Assembly (NCBI RefSeq): GCF_020529025.1
Contig: NZ_JACNMM010000002.1
Location: forward strand, 496,001-560,000
Origin: Oceaniglobus trochenteri
GTDB taxonomy: Bacteria > Pseudomonadota > Alphaproteobacteria > Rhodobacterales > Rhodobacteraceae
Direction of reading: 5' to 3'
Length of the DNA stretch: 64,000 bases
Shown here: positions 7,656 to 16,852 of the stretch, piece by piece
Numbering within the stretch: the first letter of the stretch is position 1
Layout of the letters: the number at the start of each line of letters is the position of its first letter
Program-made: the position numbers and the translations under genes
Notes under the pieces: generated by a model
The model's input: only the letters and a program-made list of their open reading frames with translations
Told to the model about the DNA's origin: nothing
Databases searched by the model: none

Positions 7656-8480
7656 ATGCCACCAGATCAGCCGCGCCGTGGTCGCCCCCGCGCATTCCAC
7701 GATCAGACCGACCAGAACATCATCAAATCGCTCGACCGGGCGCTGGTGGTGTTGCAGGCCCTGGCGGATCAGCAATCCGCCACCCTGTCGCATCTGGCGC
7801 AAAGCCTGGATCAGTCGCCCGCCACGCTTTATCGCGTGCTGCTGACCCTGCAACAGCGCGGCATGGTCGATCTGGACGAGGCCGCCCAGACCTGGCACAT
7901 CGGCGCAGGCGCCTTCCTGATCGGGGCCTCTTTCCTGCGGCGCACCGCGCTGGTGGACGTGGCCCGCCCGGTGCTGCGCGCCCTGATGGAGGCAACGGGC
8001 GAAACCGCCAACCTGGGGGTGGAACGGGGCGACCAGGTGCTCTTCGTCAGCCAGGCCGAAACCCATGAAACGATCCGCGCATTCTTTCCCCCGGGCTCTC
8101 TATCACCGCTGCATGCCTCGGGCATCGGCAAGGCGCTGCTGGCCACCTGGCCCGAAGACCGGCTGAACCGCCACCTGGCACGCCGGGCGCTGGAACGCTT
8201 CACCCCCCATACCATCACCGACGCCGAGGCCCTGCGCGACGAGCTGCGCCAATGCGCGGCCCGGGGCTATGCCGTGGATGGAGAGGAAAAGAACCTCGGG
8301 ATGCGCTGCATCGCGGCCCCCGTCACCAATGCCATGGGCGATGTGGTGGCCGGCATCTCGGTCTCCGGCCCCACCAGCCGGGTCGATCTTGCGGCAACCG
8401 GGGCCCTGGCAACCGAAGTGGTGCGCGCGGCTCAGGCGCTTTCGGCCGCCATGGGGGCCCGCGCCGAACCGGCACGCTGA
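7656..8480 (+). CDS. bhcR: IclR-family regulator of the beta-hydroxyaspartate cycle
   Basis: A 274-residue IclR-type regulator with a winged helix-turn-helix at about residues 23-82 (LSHLAQSLDQSPATLYRVLLTLQQRG) and a C-terminal effector-binding domain (about 95-265). An Arg/Pro-rich stretch (RRGRPRAFHDQ) precedes the HTH. It is divergent from bhcABCD, as in the characterised cluster where BhcR controls the operon in response to glyoxylate. The start has GGGAAAAG upstream and fits IclR length. It ends convergently with ade across a 63-base gap containing a terminator-like hairpin. Confidence 0.92.
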   Translation: MPPDQPRRGRPRAFHDQTDQNIIKSLDRALVVLQALADQQSATLSHLAQSLDQSPATLYRVLLTLQQRGMVDLDEAAQTWHIGAGAFLIGASFLRRTALVDVARPVLRALMEATGETANLGVERGDQVLFVSQAETHETIRAFFPPGSLSPLHASGIGKALLATWPEDRLNRHLARRALERFTPHTITDAEALRDELRQCAARGYAVDGEEKNLGMRCIAAPVTNAMGDVVAGISVSGPTSRVDLAATGALATEVVRAAQALSAAMGARAEPAR

Positions 8481-8501
8481 CGCCAGCCCCGGGCGCGCCC
8501 G

Positions 8502-8531
8502 AAAAAATCGCGTGGGGCCGCAAGGCCCCGC
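8502..8531 (-). terminator. Candidate intrinsic terminator of ade
   Basis: On the minus strand the hairpin GCGGGGCC-TTGC-GGCCCCAC (8512-8531) is followed, after ACGCGA on the template side, by six T residues (8502-8507). It lies 12 bases beyond the ade stop. The gap between stem and U-tract is longer than ideal. Confidence 0.5.
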
Positions 8532-8543
8532 ATTTCGGTCAGG

Positions 8544-10244
8544 TCAGCCGATGATCTCGAATTTCGTCACATCCACCATGCCCCGGTCGGTGATCTTCAG
8601 CATCGGAATGACCGGCAGCGCCAGAAAGGCCAGCTGCAGGAAGGGTTCATCCAGCACCACCCCCAGCGACACAGCCGCTTCCCGCAGTTCCTCCAGCCTT
8701 TCGCGCACATGCTCGAAGCTCTCAAGGCTCATCAGCCCGGCCATGGGCAGGGCCAGTTCCGCCAGCACCCGGCCCTCTCGCACCACGACGAAGCCGCCTT
8801 CGATCTCGCCCAGCCGTGTGGCCGCCAGCGCCATGTCGTCGTAATCCATACCAACGACCGCGATGTTGTGATGGTCGTGACAGACGGTCGATCCGATGGC
8901 GCCCGCCTGCATCCCGAAGCCGCGCACGAAACCGTTGGCCACGTTGCCGTTCTTGCCATGGCGTTCGATCACCGTGATGCGGGCCAGATCGCGCGCCGGG
9001 TCGGGCCGCTTGTCGCCATCCTGCACCGGAATGTCCCCGTGCAGGTGCTCGGTTATGATCTTGCCCGGCAGAATGCCGATCACGTCGGTTTCGGCCTTGT
9101 TCGACGTGGTCCGGAACGAGGCCGCCCCCACCACCGGCGCCTTGACCGATCCGCGCCCGATGGGCGGCACGATGCGCCGTGCGGCAAAGGCCGCCTCTTC
9201 CATCACCACACCGCCACAGACCACCAGCCGCGCGTCACAATCGGCCAGCGCACCCAGCGCGACGATATCGGCCCGCTGGCCCGGCGCGATCTGGCCCCGG
9301 TCTTTCAGGCCAAAAGCCTCGGCCGCCGAAAGCGATGCCGCGCGATAGGCCGCCAGGGGCGACACACCCCGCGCTATGGCGGTGCGGATCATGTAATCCA
9401 GGTGGCCATGTTCCCCGATGTCCAGCGGGTTGCGGTCGTCGGTGCAGAAGCAGCAGTAGGCGCTCGTGGCATCGTTCAGGATCGGCAGCAGCGCATCCAG
9501 ATCCTTGCTGACCGAGCCTTCGCGGATCAGCACCCGCATTCCCTTGCGCAGCTTCTCCAGCGCCTCTTCGGCGGTCGTCGCCTCGTGCTCGGTGCGGATG
9601 CCGGCCGCCACATAGGCGTTCAGGTCGCGCCCCGACAACAGCGGCGCGTGGCCGTCGATATGGCGCCCCCTGAAGGCTTCAAGCTTCTCCATGCAACCCG
9701 GCTCGCGGTTCACCACGCCGGGATAGTTCATGAACTCGGCCAGGCCCAGGGCGCTGGGGTGCTCCATCAGCGGCACCAGGTCGGCGGCCGAAATCGCCGC
9801 CCCCGCCGTCTCCATGTCGGTCGAGGGCACGCAGGACGACAGCTGAACCTTGATGTCCATGATGGTTTCCAGCGCACAGTCCTGGAAATACCTAATGCCC
9901 TCCACCCCCAGGACATTGGCAATCTCGTGCGGGTCGCAAATGGCCGTGGTCACACCGCGCGGCCCCACGCAGCGGTCGAACTCGAAAGGCGTGACAAGGC
10001 TGCTTTCGATATGCAGGTGGGTGTCGATGAACCCCGGCACCAGGACAAACCCGCTCACGTCCCGCACCTCGGCGCCCTCGTAGGTATCGCCGATCCCGAC
10101 GATGCGGTCGGCGGTGATGGCCACATCGCCGGGAATGAAGGCCCCGGTCACCACGTCGAAAACCGTTCCACCACGCAGAACAAGATCACAGGGAACTAAG
10201 CCACGGGCAGTGTCGATCAGGCGCGCTAGGGATGAGTCGGGCAA
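8544..10244 (-). CDS. ade: Adenine deaminase
   Basis: A 566-residue amidohydrolase of the Ade family converting adenine to hypoxanthine. Metal-binding motifs are visible: [23 protein letters not shown] and CFCTDDRNP. The C-terminal subdomain contains the typical VCHDHHNI segment. The start is most likely the TTG at 10244, because AGGAG lies six bases upstream; an in-frame GTG at 10307 has no ribosome-binding site. Length agrees with bacterial Ade (about 565-600). It stands alone on the minus strand; its upstream region also contains the candidate rightward small RNA. Confidence 0.92.
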   Translation of the reverse strand: MPDSSLARLIDTARGLVPCDLVLRGGTVFDVVTGAFIPGDVAITADRIVGIGDTYEGAEVRDVSGFVLVPGFIDTHLHIESSLVTPFEFDRCVGPRGVTTAICDPHEIANVLGVEGIRYFQDCALETIMDIKVQLSSCVPSTDMETAGAAISAADLVPLMEHPSALGLAEFMNYPGVVNREPGCMEKLEAFRGRHIDGHAPLLSGRDLNAYVAAGIRTEHEATTAEEALEKLRKGMRVLIREGSVSKDLDALLPILNDATSAYCCFCTDDRNPLDIGEHGHLDYMIRTAIARGVSPLAAYRAASLSAAEAFGLKDRGQIAPGQRADIVALGALADCDARLVVCGGVVMEEAAFAARRIVPPIGRGSVKAPVVGAASFRTTSNKAETDVIGILPGKIITEHLHGDIPVQDGDKRPDPARDLARITVIERHGKNGNVANGFVRGFGMQAGAIGSTVCHDHHNIAVVGMDYDDMALAATRLGEIEGGFVVVREGRVLAELALPMAGLMSLESFEHVRERLEELREAAVSLGVVLDEPFLQLAFLALPVIPMLKITDRGMVDVTKFEIIG

Positions 10245-10384
10245 AACGGTCTCCTGCCGGGGGTAAATTGTGTGACAGATTGGCACCAATTCGCCCGAAA
10301 GGTCCACCCCGGGCGCAAAGCTCCGCCTATTGTATGCAATGCGGCTTTTTTCTGCCCGATTTCCGGGCTAGATTGAAATCAACA

Positions 10385-10536
10385 CCACATGACGACGGTA
10401 CAGCGGTGAAGCCGGGCCAAGACCCCGCAAACCGCCACCAGCCAAGAATTTCGCCCCCTGCCCGGTTTCGGGCAAAGGTGGCACCCAGTTCCTCCCTGAC
10501 TGGACAGGTCGCGGCTTGCCGCGGCCTCTTTTTTTT
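10385..10536 (+). ncRNA. Candidate trans-acting small RNA with CCUCC loop
   Basis: Between ade and the SRAP gene, the plus strand carries a chain of hairpins ending in a strong intrinsic terminator, although no plus-strand gene precedes it. Visible stems: TGCCCG-GTTT-CGGGCA (10459-10474); CCAGT ... ACTGG (10485-10503), whose 9-base loop reads TCCTCCCTG; then the terminator. A CCUCC loop can pair with Shine-Dalgarno sequences and is typical of several alphaproteobacterial regulatory RNAs, including the CcsR 'cuckoo' RNAs of Rhodobacter. GCCACC at 10434-10439 can pair with GGTGGC at 10477-10482 to enclose the first stem. The 5' end and promoter are not resolved; 10385 is a guess. Confidence 0.55.
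10506..10536 (+). terminator. Intrinsic terminator of the candidate small RNA
   Basis: A nine-to-ten-pair stem AGGTCGCGG / CCGCGGCCT with a tight loop is followed by CTTTTTTTT (10528-10536). The U-tract is on the plus strand only, so it does not serve the leftward SRAP gene that ends two bases further on. Confidence 0.85.
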
Positions 10537-10537
10537 G

Positions 10538-11209
10538 TCAGATGCCCGCCTCTTCCAGCGGCTCGATCAGCTCCGGGCCTTCGGCACGGTTCGAATTCAC
10601 CGCAGGATCGACACGGTGCCATGTCAGGGCCTCGTCGGGCGGCGCGGTCATCAGGGGTGCCGCGCCATGACCGGCCTCCCCCAGCCACAGCGCCCAGTCC
10701 TCGGGCTCCAGGATCACCGGCATCCGGTGGTGAATGGCCGACATCGCCGCATTGGCGCCGGTGGTGACCACGGCGCAGGTGTTCACCGGGTCGTCCTCTC
10801 CCCAGCCCTGCCAGACGGCGGCCATGGCCATGGGCGATCCGTCGGCGCGGGTGATGTACCAAGGCAGGCGATTGCCCGCCTCGTCCTTCGTCCATTCATA
10901 GAAACCGCTGGCCGGCACGATGCAGCGGCGCAACCGGACGGCGGCGCGGAAGGCCGGTTTCTCGGCGATGGTTTCGCCCCGCGCGTTGATCAGAAGCGGC
11001 CCGCCGTTCATCGCCTTGTACCAATGGGGCAGAAACCCCCAGCGCATGGCACCCAGCCGCCGCACCCCGTCCTGCGCGCTCACGACATGGACGCGGTCGG
11101 TGGGGCAGATGTTGTAGTCGGGCACCTCGGGCAGGTCGTTGCCCGGCGTCGCGCCGAACAGGTTCACCATCGCCTCGTGGGGCAGGGTCAGGACCATTCG
11201 TCCACACAT
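10538..11209 (-). CDS. SRAP-domain protein (HMCES/YedK family)
   Basis: A 223-residue SOS-response-associated peptidase-family protein. The catalytic Cys is residue 2 (MCGRM), exposed after Met removal; other family motifs are INARGET (residues 74-80), GFYEW and IHHRMP. These proteins form a covalent thiazolidine crosslink with abasic sites in single-stranded DNA, shielding them during replication. Length and motifs are complete. It stands alone; the upstream intergenic region carries a repeat. Cytoplasmic. Confidence 0.93.
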   Translation of the reverse strand: MCGRMVLTLPHEAMVNLFGATPGNDLPEVPDYNICPTDRVHVVSAQDGVRRLGAMRWGFLPHWYKAMNGGPLLINARGETIAEKPAFRAAVRLRRCIVPASGFYEWTKDEAGNRLPWYITRADGSPMAMAAVWQGWGEDDPVNTCAVVTTGANAAMSAIHHRMPVILEPEDWALWLGEAGHGAAPLMTAPPDEALTWHRVDPAVNSNRAEGPELIEPLEEAGI

Positions 11210-11229
11210 GTCTTTTCCTCACATGAAAC

Positions 11230-11280
11230 GGGCCGCCCGACATCCCGGGCGGCCCTTCTCTTTCTTGCCGAAAATACTCA
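11230..11280. repeat. GC hairpin plus GAGTATTTT/CAAGAAAGA repeat
   Basis: A ten-pair stem GGGCCGCCCG/CGGGCGGCCC (11230-11239 with 11246-11255) is joined to TTCTCTTTCTTGCCGAAAAT ACTCA. Same layout as 4116-4163. It lies downstream of the leftward 5'-nucleotidase gene and just upstream of the SRAP gene. Confidence 0.7.
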
Positions 11281-11321
11281 ATTCCCGCCGTGCCCCCGGG
11301 CGGGCCCTTCGGCGGGTGGCG

Positions 11322-12878
11322 TCACTTGCGCGTGATGCGCCCTTCCACCTTGGGCGAAACCGGCCCGTTGGCGATCATGTACTCGGCCAGAACGTCGGCC
11401 ACGTCGGGGCCGAAGTCATAGGCGTTCTCGGCATCGCGGAACATCGCGAAGCCGTCGCCGCCGTTGCGCACGAAGTTGTTGGACACCACGCCGTAGGTCG
11501 CGGCAGGGTCGATCGGCTTGCCATCCACCATCACGTCGGAAATCCGGCTGCCCACCTCCTTGCTCAGATCAAAGGCAAAGGTCATGCCCGCCACCTGCAG
11601 GAACCGCCCCGAGCCTTCCTCGTGCTGGCTCACGGCATTTTCCAGCGCCTCAAGGATGGTCTCGCCGCTAACCTGGAAGGTCGACAGGGTGTTCTGGAAC
11701 GGCAGCACCGTCAGGATCTCGCCCATGGTCACCTCGCCCGCGTCGATGCTTGCCCGCACCCCGCCCGAGTTCTGAAGCGAGATCTGCACGCCCTGATCGG
11801 CGGTGCGGGCCAGCATGGCATCGGCAATCAGGTTGCCCATGGCGCATTCCTCGGCCCGGCAGACGCTGCGGTCGCCCTCGATCGCCTCGGTCGTCTCGGC
11901 CACCACCTTGTTGCGGATCTCGTCCAGCGGCACGGCGGCCTCGGTGATGCGGTCCTTGGTGGCGCCATCCTCGGCGACATTGCCGTCCATGATCAGCGGC
12001 GCGCCGGTGGCGGCGGTGATGACGCCCTCGTCGTCGAAGGTCACGTTCAACTCGCCCAGGAACTTGCCATAGGCATAGGCCGAAACGATGGCCGTATCCC
12101 CCACCATGGTCGGATAGGCGCCCTCGGCCCCTTCCATGTCGCCCAGCAGGGTGTTGGTGTGGCCGCCCACGATCACGTCGACACCGGTCGTGTTCTTCGC
12201 CACCTCCTGGTCAACACCATAGCCCGAATGCGAGAGGACGATGATCTTGTTCACGCCCATTTCAGTCAGCTTGTCCACCTCGCCCTGCACGGCATCGCTG
12301 GGGTCGGTGAAGATGACATTGGGGCCGGGGCTGGCCAGTTCCGGGGTGTTCTGCGGTGTCAGACCGATCAATCCGATCTTCTCGCCGTTCTTCTCGATCA
12401 CGGTGGATTTCTGGATCGCGTCCTTCAAAAGGTCCTCGCCCGAGACATCGGCGTTGCTCATCAGGATGGGAAAGTCCAGCGCATCGACAAAGCCGCGCAG
12501 AACCTCGGGGCCATCGTCGAACTCGTGGTTGCCGACGGTCATCCCGTCATAGCCCATCTTGTTCATCATCTCGGCGGCCAGCTTGCCCTTGTAGTAGGTA
12601 TAGAACAGCGTGCCCTGGAACTGGTCGCCGCCATCCACCAGGATTGAATTGTCCGCCCGGGCCCGCGCCTCGGTGATGGCGGTCATCAACCGGGCCGATC
12701 CGCCGAAGCATTCGCCCGCCGTGTTGTCCTCGGCCGAGCAGCCCGAATCATACTTGCTGATCGGTTCGAACCGGGCGTGGAAATCGTTGGTGTGCAGAAT
12801 CGTCAGCGAATATTCGGCCGAAGCGGTCCCCGCGACAAGCGCCAGCGCGGCAGCGGTGGAAAGAAGACGGATGGTCAT
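11322..12878 (-). CDS. Periplasmic 5'-nucleotidase / 2',3'-cyclic phosphodiesterase family protein
   Basis: A 518-residue exported metallophosphatase of the UshA/5'-nucleotidase family. The signal peptide MTIRLLSTAAALALVAGTASA is followed by SLTILHTNDFHARFEP, the first metal-binding motif; GNHEFD (about residue 112) and the H-x-H type SHSGYG and GGHTNT motifs complete the dinuclear site. The C-terminal nucleotide-binding domain spans about residues 320-510. It would hydrolyse extracellular or periplasmic nucleotides to nucleosides and phosphate, feeding salvage. I chose the ATG at 12878 because it begins the signal peptide; GGGGGATCAT upstream provides a weak ribosome-binding site. Confidence 0.9.
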   Translation of the reverse strand: MTIRLLSTAAALALVAGTASAEYSLTILHTNDFHARFEPISKYDSGCSAEDNTAGECFGGSARLMTAITEARARADNSILVDGGDQFQGTLFYTYYKGKLAAEMMNKMGYDGMTVGNHEFDDGPEVLRGFVDALDFPILMSNADVSGEDLLKDAIQKSTVIEKNGEKIGLIGLTPQNTPELASPGPNVIFTDPSDAVQGEVDKLTEMGVNKIIVLSHSGYGVDQEVAKNTTGVDVIVGGHTNTLLGDMEGAEGAYPTMVGDTAIVSAYAYGKFLGELNVTFDDEGVITAATGAPLIMDGNVAEDGATKDRITEAAVPLDEIRNKVVAETTEAIEGDRSVCRAEECAMGNLIADAMLARTADQGVQISLQNSGGVRASIDAGEVTMGEILTVLPFQNTLSTFQVSGETILEALENAVSQHEEGSGRFLQVAGMTFAFDLSKEVGSRISDVMVDGKPIDPAATYGVVSNNFVRNGGDGFAMFRDAENAYDFGPDVADVLAEYMIANGPVSPKVEGRITRK

Positions 12879-12993
12879 GATGATCCCCCTGAGGTTTATG
12901 ATTGCCAACAGCTTGGCCCCACACCCCGCACGAGTCAAAGGCCAATCGGCATCGCTCTATCGCCAGGTTGCAACAGGCGGGTGACACCCCCCT

Positions 12994-13029
12994 GTTTCTT
13001 TCTTGCGCCCAATACTCCCCCCGGAGGGT
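12994..13029. repeat. GAGTATT/CAAGAAAGA-family repeat upstream of DUF952-pyrD
   Basis: Reads GTTTCTTTCTTGCGCCCAAT then ACTCCCCCCGGAGGG on the plus strand. Unlike most copies, it lies between two divergent genes rather than behind a stop codon. Confidence 0.65.
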
Positions 13030-13078
13030 CCGCCGGTGCCGCCTTGACCAAAGGCCGCCAAGGGGGCATGACGGCGCC

Positions 13079-13417
13079 ATGCAAATATACAAAATTTTCC
13101 GCGCCCAAGAATGGGCCGCCCTCTCCGAACTCGGCACCACCGGCGGTGCCCCCATCGACATCGAAGATGGATTTGTTCACTTTTCCACCGCAGCCCAGGT
13201 CCAGGAGACGCTGGACAAGCACTTTGCCGGCGAAACCGACCTGCTTCTTCTTGCGGTCGAGGCCGACAAGCTTGGCGAAAGCCTGAAATGGGAAGAATCC
13301 CGTGGCGGGCAGGAGTTCCCGCATCTCTATCGCGCGCTCAGCCTGGCCGATGTCATCTGGCATCGCCCGATCGGCACGGGCCCCGCCGGCCACATCCTGC
13401 CAGAAGGGGTGGAATGA
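13079..13417 (+). CDS. DUF952 domain-containing protein
   Basis: A 112-residue protein matching DUF952: starts [12 protein letters not shown], contains [15 protein letters not shown] and ends in [17 protein letters not shown]. Proteins of this family have a ferritin-unrelated, ADP-ribosyl-transferase-like small fold and no firmly established function. The ATG at 13079 is chosen because the family conserves the xxIYKI start; the open frame continues upstream through a repeat. Its stop overlaps the pyrD start (ATGA), so the two are co-translated, a pairing conserved in related bacteria as far as I recall. Confidence 0.88.
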   Translation: MQIYKIFRAQEWAALSELGTTGGAPIDIEDGFVHFSTAAQVQETLDKHFAGETDLLLLAVEADKLGESLKWEESRGGQEFPHLYRALSLADVIWHRPIGTGPAGHILPEGVE

Positions 13418-14499
13418 GCGGGCTTGAACGCCTCGGCCTGGGGCTTTTGCACCGGGTCGATCCCGAAACCGCCCATGGGCTTGCCCTCAGGGCGCTGAAG
13501 CTGGGGCTTGCCCCCGCGCCCGGCGCGCGGACATCGCCGCGCCTTGCCACCCGGCTTGCCGGGCTGAGCCTGCCGAACCCCGTCGGCCTGGCCGCGGGTT
13601 TCGACAAGAACGCCGAAGCCGTCGCGCCCCTGTCGCGGGCCGGTTTCGGTTTTGTCGAACTGGGCGCCGCCACCCCCCGCCCGCAGCCGGGCAATCCGCG
13701 CCCCCGCCTGTTCCGCCTGACCGAGGACGCGGCGGCGATAAACCGCTTCGGGTTCAACAACGACGGGATGGAGGCGATTGCCGCCCGCCTGTCGCGCCGC
13801 GCTCCCGGCATTCCCGTGGGGCTGAACCTGGGCGCCAACAAGGACAGCGAAGACCGCGCCGCCGATTTCGCCCGCGTGCTGGCCCATTGCGGCCCGCACG
13901 TCGATTTCGCCACGGTCAACGTTTCGTCCCCCAACACCGAAAAGCTGCGCGATCTGCAGGGGCCGGCCGCGCTTTCGGCGCTGCTGGGCGGGGTGATGAC
14001 GGCGCGCGCCGCCCTGCCCCGCGCCATCCCCGTCTTCCTGAAGATCGCCCCCGACCTGACCGATGCCGACCTGGCCGACATCGCGCAGGTGGCGCGTGAT
14101 ACCGGTGTCGATGCGATTATCGCCACCAACACCACCCTGTCGCGCGCGGGGTTGCACAGCCCCCACGCAGGCGAAAAGGGTGGGCTTTCGGGCGCACCAC
14201 TGATGGCCCCTTCGACGCTGGTTCTGGCGAAACTGTCGCGGCTGACCGATGGCGCGCTGCCCCTCATCGGTGTCGGAGGCATCGCCAGCGCCGAAGATGC
14301 CTATGCCAAGATCCGCGCCGGGGCCTCGGCCGTGCAGCTTTACACCGCGCTGGTGTTCGGCGGCCTTTCCATGGTGGATGACATCGTTGCCGGGCTTGAA
14401 ACGCTTCTGTCGCGCGACGGCTTTGCCACGGTCGCCGATGCCGTGGGCACCGGGCGTGACGCCCTGCTTCAGACGACCGAGCGTTCCAGCGACGGGTAA
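13414..14499 (+). CDS. pyrD: Dihydroorotate dehydrogenase (quinone), class 2
   Basis: A 361-residue class 2 dihydroorotate dehydrogenase, the membrane-associated flavoenzyme of pyrimidine synthesis that passes electrons to quinone. Evidence: N-terminal helical part, [12 protein letters not shown] (FMN site), the NVSSPNT motif with the catalytic Ser characteristic of class 2, [19 protein letters not shown], and [15 protein letters not shown] near the C-terminus. The start overlaps the DUF952 stop by four bases. The 3' end overlaps the convergent MATE gene by 31 bases. Confidence 0.95.
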   Translation: MSGLERLGLGLLHRVDPETAHGLALRALKLGLAPAPGARTSPRLATRLAGLSLPNPVGLAAGFDKNAEAVAPLSRAGFGFVELGAATPRPQPGNPRPRLFRLTEDAAAINRFGFNNDGMEAIAARLSRRAPGIPVGLNLGANKDSEDRAADFARVLAHCGPHVDFATVNVSSPNTEKLRDLQGPAALSALLGGVMTARAALPRAIPVFLKIAPDLTDADLADIAQVARDTGVDAIIATNTTLSRAGLHSPHAGEKGGLSGAPLMAPSTLVLAKLSRLTDGALPLIGVGGIASAEDAYAKIRAGASAVQLYTALVFGGLSMVDDIVAGLETLLSRDGFATVADAVGTGRDALLQTTERSSDG

Positions 14500-15782
14500 C
14501 GCAGGCCCAGCGTCACGCCACGGGCGGCGAATGAGATCATCAGCGCCGCCCAAAGCCCGTGGTTGCCGAAGACCGGGGCCAAGAGGAACACCGCCCCGAA
14601 ATAGACCGCCGCCGAGATGAACATCATGTTGCGCATCTCGCGCGTTGCGGTGGCGCCGATGAAGATGCCGTCGAACATCCATGCCGCCAGCCCGATCAGC
14701 GGAGCAAGGCACATCCAGGGCAGGTACAACCGCGCCTCGGCCCGCACCAGTGGCGCGGTTGTCATCAGGTCGATCAGCAGGCCGCCGAAGACCGCAAAGA
14801 CCATGGCCAGGACCACCACGATCACCAACCCCCAACCCGAGGTGACGATGGCCGCGCGGCGGAACAGATCGCGCCGCCGCCGCCCCATGGCCTGGCCCAC
14901 AAGCGCCTCGGCGGAAAAGGCAAAACCGTCCAGCCCGAAGGCGGTGATGTAAAGGAACTGCAACAGGATCTGGTTCGCGGCCAGGGGTGTATCGCCGAAA
15001 TCGGCCCCCAGGAACATGAAGGACAGCAGGATCGCCTCAAGCAGGATCGACCGGATCAGGATATCGCGGTTCACCATCGCCATGCGCGCCAGGTGCACCT
15101 TGTCGAACACCTGCGCCCAGTTGCGCCAATCCGGCACCCGGAACGCCGCCCGGCACAGCCAGAGGCCAACGGCAAAGCCGCTCCACTCGGCCAGGAAGGT
15201 CGCGAAGGCCACGCCGCTGACACCCCAATCAAGCCCCAGAACGAACCAGAGATCGAGCAGGATGTTGAACCCGTTCATCCACAGTTGCAGAACCAGCACG
15301 GCGCGCGTCCGCTCGGCCGCGATCAGCCAGCCGGTTATTCCGAAGATGGCGATGGCCGCAGGGGCCGACCAGATGCGGATCTGCATGTAGTCGCGCGCCA
15401 GCGACTCGACCTCGGGGCTGGCGGGAGCGACCGCAAAGGCCGCCGCGAAAAGCCACACCTGCAAGGCGATCAGAGCAACACCCCCGCCCAGCCCGATCAG
15501 CAGGGCCCGCGACAAAAGCGCGGCCACCTCGCCCTTGTCCCCGGCGCCGATGGCCTGGGCGGTCAGGCCCACGGTGCCCATGCGCAGGAAGCCGAAAATC
15601 CAGTAAAGCGCCGAAAGAACCACCGCGCCGATTCCCACCGCGCCGATGGGGGCCGCCAGGCCGATCTGGCCGACGACGCCGGTATCCACGACACCAAGGA
15701 TCGGAACCGTGGCGTTGGACAGCACGATGGGCACCGCGATCTTCAGAACCCGGCGATGGGTGATCGCCGCCGCTTCAGCCAT
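14469..15782 (-). CDS. MATE family multidrug/metabolite efflux protein (DinF type)
   Basis: A 437-residue protein with about twelve transmembrane helices in two homologous bundles. The first helix region reads [18 protein letters not shown], followed by [10 protein letters not shown], the pattern of DinF-subfamily MATE transporters. These export organic cations or metabolites using sodium or proton gradients. Substrate cannot be deduced. Start at 15782 overlaps the stop of the upstream thioesterase by eight bases, so it is coupled to the thioesterase pair. Its last 31 bases overlap pyrD on the opposite strand. Confidence 0.88.
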   Translation of the reverse strand: MAEAAAITHRRVLKIAVPIVLSNATVPILGVVDTGVVGQIGLAAPIGAVGIGAVVLSALYWIFGFLRMGTVGLTAQAIGAGDKGEVAALLSRALLIGLGGGVALIALQVWLFAAAFAVAPASPEVESLARDYMQIRIWSAPAAIAIFGITGWLIAAERTRAVLVLQLWMNGFNILLDLWFVLGLDWGVSGVAFATFLAEWSGFAVGLWLCRAAFRVPDWRNWAQVFDKVHLARMAMVNRDILIRSILLEAILLSFMFLGADFGDTPLAANQILLQFLYITAFGLDGFAFSAEALVGQAMGRRRRDLFRRAAIVTSGWGLVIVVVLAMVFAVFGGLLIDLMTTAPLVRAEARLYLPWMCLAPLIGLAAWMFDGIFIGATATREMRNMMFISAAVYFGAVFLLAPVFGNHGLWAALMISFAARGVTLGLRYPSLERSVV

Positions 15783-16281
15783 CGCGCGGCGCCGCCAGGT
15801 CGGGCATTATGAAATGGCCGGTCCCCTGGGCGAAAAGCCGGGCGCGATTGTCCTGCCAGGCCTCGACATGCACGCTGGCATAGCGCCGCCCCGAGCGGTT
15901 GATCCGGGCGCGCGCATAGGCATCGCGCGGCAGGCCCGAGCGCAGGTAATCGACGGTGAAATCCACCGTGCGCGGCAGGCGCGGCAGGGTGTCGGCATCC
16001 ATGCGCCCCGCCTCGATCTCGGGCCAGAGGATCGCCCAGCTCAGCTCGATGATCGCCGTCACCTCAAGAAAGGCGGCGGTGGCCCCGCCGTGGATGGCCG
16101 GGAGGATCGGATTGCCGATCAGCATTTCGGAATAGGGCATGATCGCAGTCAGTTCATCGCCGCGGCGTTCGAACTGGATGCCCATGAAACGGATGTAGGG
16201 CACGTTGCCCACCAGCGCGGCCAGCGCACCGTCGCGCCGCTGCTTGATCACCTGCACGGGTTCGGGGCGGGGGCGTTTCAT
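15775..16281 (-). CDS. Hotdog-fold thioesterase (PaaI-like)
   Basis: A 168-residue hotdog-fold protein of the PaaI/4HBT thioesterase family. The family signature appears as IHGGATAAFLEVTAIIEL, with the long central helix following the HGG turn. It would hydrolyse acyl-CoA or aryl-CoA thioesters in the cytoplasm. The gene overlaps its upstream neighbour by ATGA and its downstream MATE gene by eight bases. Two adjacent related thioesterases suggest a duplication that has diverged. Specific substrate unknown. Confidence 0.82.
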   Translation of the reverse strand: MKRPRPEPVQVIKQRRDGALAALVGNVPYIRFMGIQFERRGDELTAIMPYSEMLIGNPILPAIHGGATAAFLEVTAIIELSWAILWPEIEAGRMDADTLPRLPRTVDFTVDYLRSGLPRDAYARARINRSGRRYASVHVEAWQDNRARLFAQGTGHFIMPDLAAPRDG

Positions 16282-16715
16282 GCTTTCGTCCCCTTGCGTT
16301 CAAACGTGAAGGCGCCCGTGGCGGCCGCCACCGGATTGTCGGAATCCTCGTCCATCGCCTCGGCCCGCACGAAGGCGACGTTGCGGGTGACGTGGTAACA
16401 GGTGGCGCGGGCGCGGATCGTCTGACCCGGCGTCGCGGCGCGCATGTAGTCGATCCGCAGGTCGATCGTTGCCGTGCTGCCGTTGCCCTCGGGGTGGCAC
16501 ATCACGGCGGCCCCGCCGCAGGTATCCATCAATGCCGACACCGCGCCGCCGTGAATCACCCCCGTCACCGGGTCGCCGATCAGGCGTTCGTCATAGGGCA
16601 TCTCGATCTCGGCGGCACCGTTGCCGATGCTCAGCATCCTCATTCCCAGCGCGCGGGCATGGGGCAAGGCGGTGATGAATTGCTGCGCCACTTGCGCTTC
16701 GGTGCCGTCGGTCAT
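16278..16715 (-). CDS. Hotdog-fold thioesterase (PaaI-like)
   Basis: A 145-residue PaaI/4HBT-type thioesterase with VIHGGAVSALMDTCGGAAV as the hotdog signature, the Asp in the helix being the usual catalytic acid. First gene of a leftward three-gene operon (thioesterase, thioesterase, MATE). It is divergent from the MerR/beta-oxidation block, and an acyl-CoA thioesterase next to fatty-acid oxidation genes would make metabolic sense, but that link is inference. Confidence 0.85.
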   Translation of the reverse strand: MTDGTEAQVAQQFITALPHARALGMRMLSIGNGAAEIEMPYDERLIGDPVTGVIHGGAVSALMDTCGGAAVMCHPEGNGSTATIDLRIDYMRAATPGQTIRARATCYHVTRNVAFVRAEAMDEDSDNPVAAATGAFTFERKGTKA

Positions 16716-16852
16716 CTTGCGTCCCTTGCTGCTGGCCCTCGTTATTGGCCCTTGCCCGGCGCATCACAAGGGTAAATTGCCGGCGCGGCCGGGCGCAACC
16801 GATTGATCCCACGCCAAAGCTGGACTAGCCTTGAGCGAGGAGGTCCGCAGCC

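Noticed and set aside
10392-10450. Resemblance to a cobalamin riboswitch (CCCGC and GCCAC near GCC) upstream of ade.
   Set aside because: The conserved AGGGAA and B12-box context are missing, and the terminator points away from any B12-related gene.
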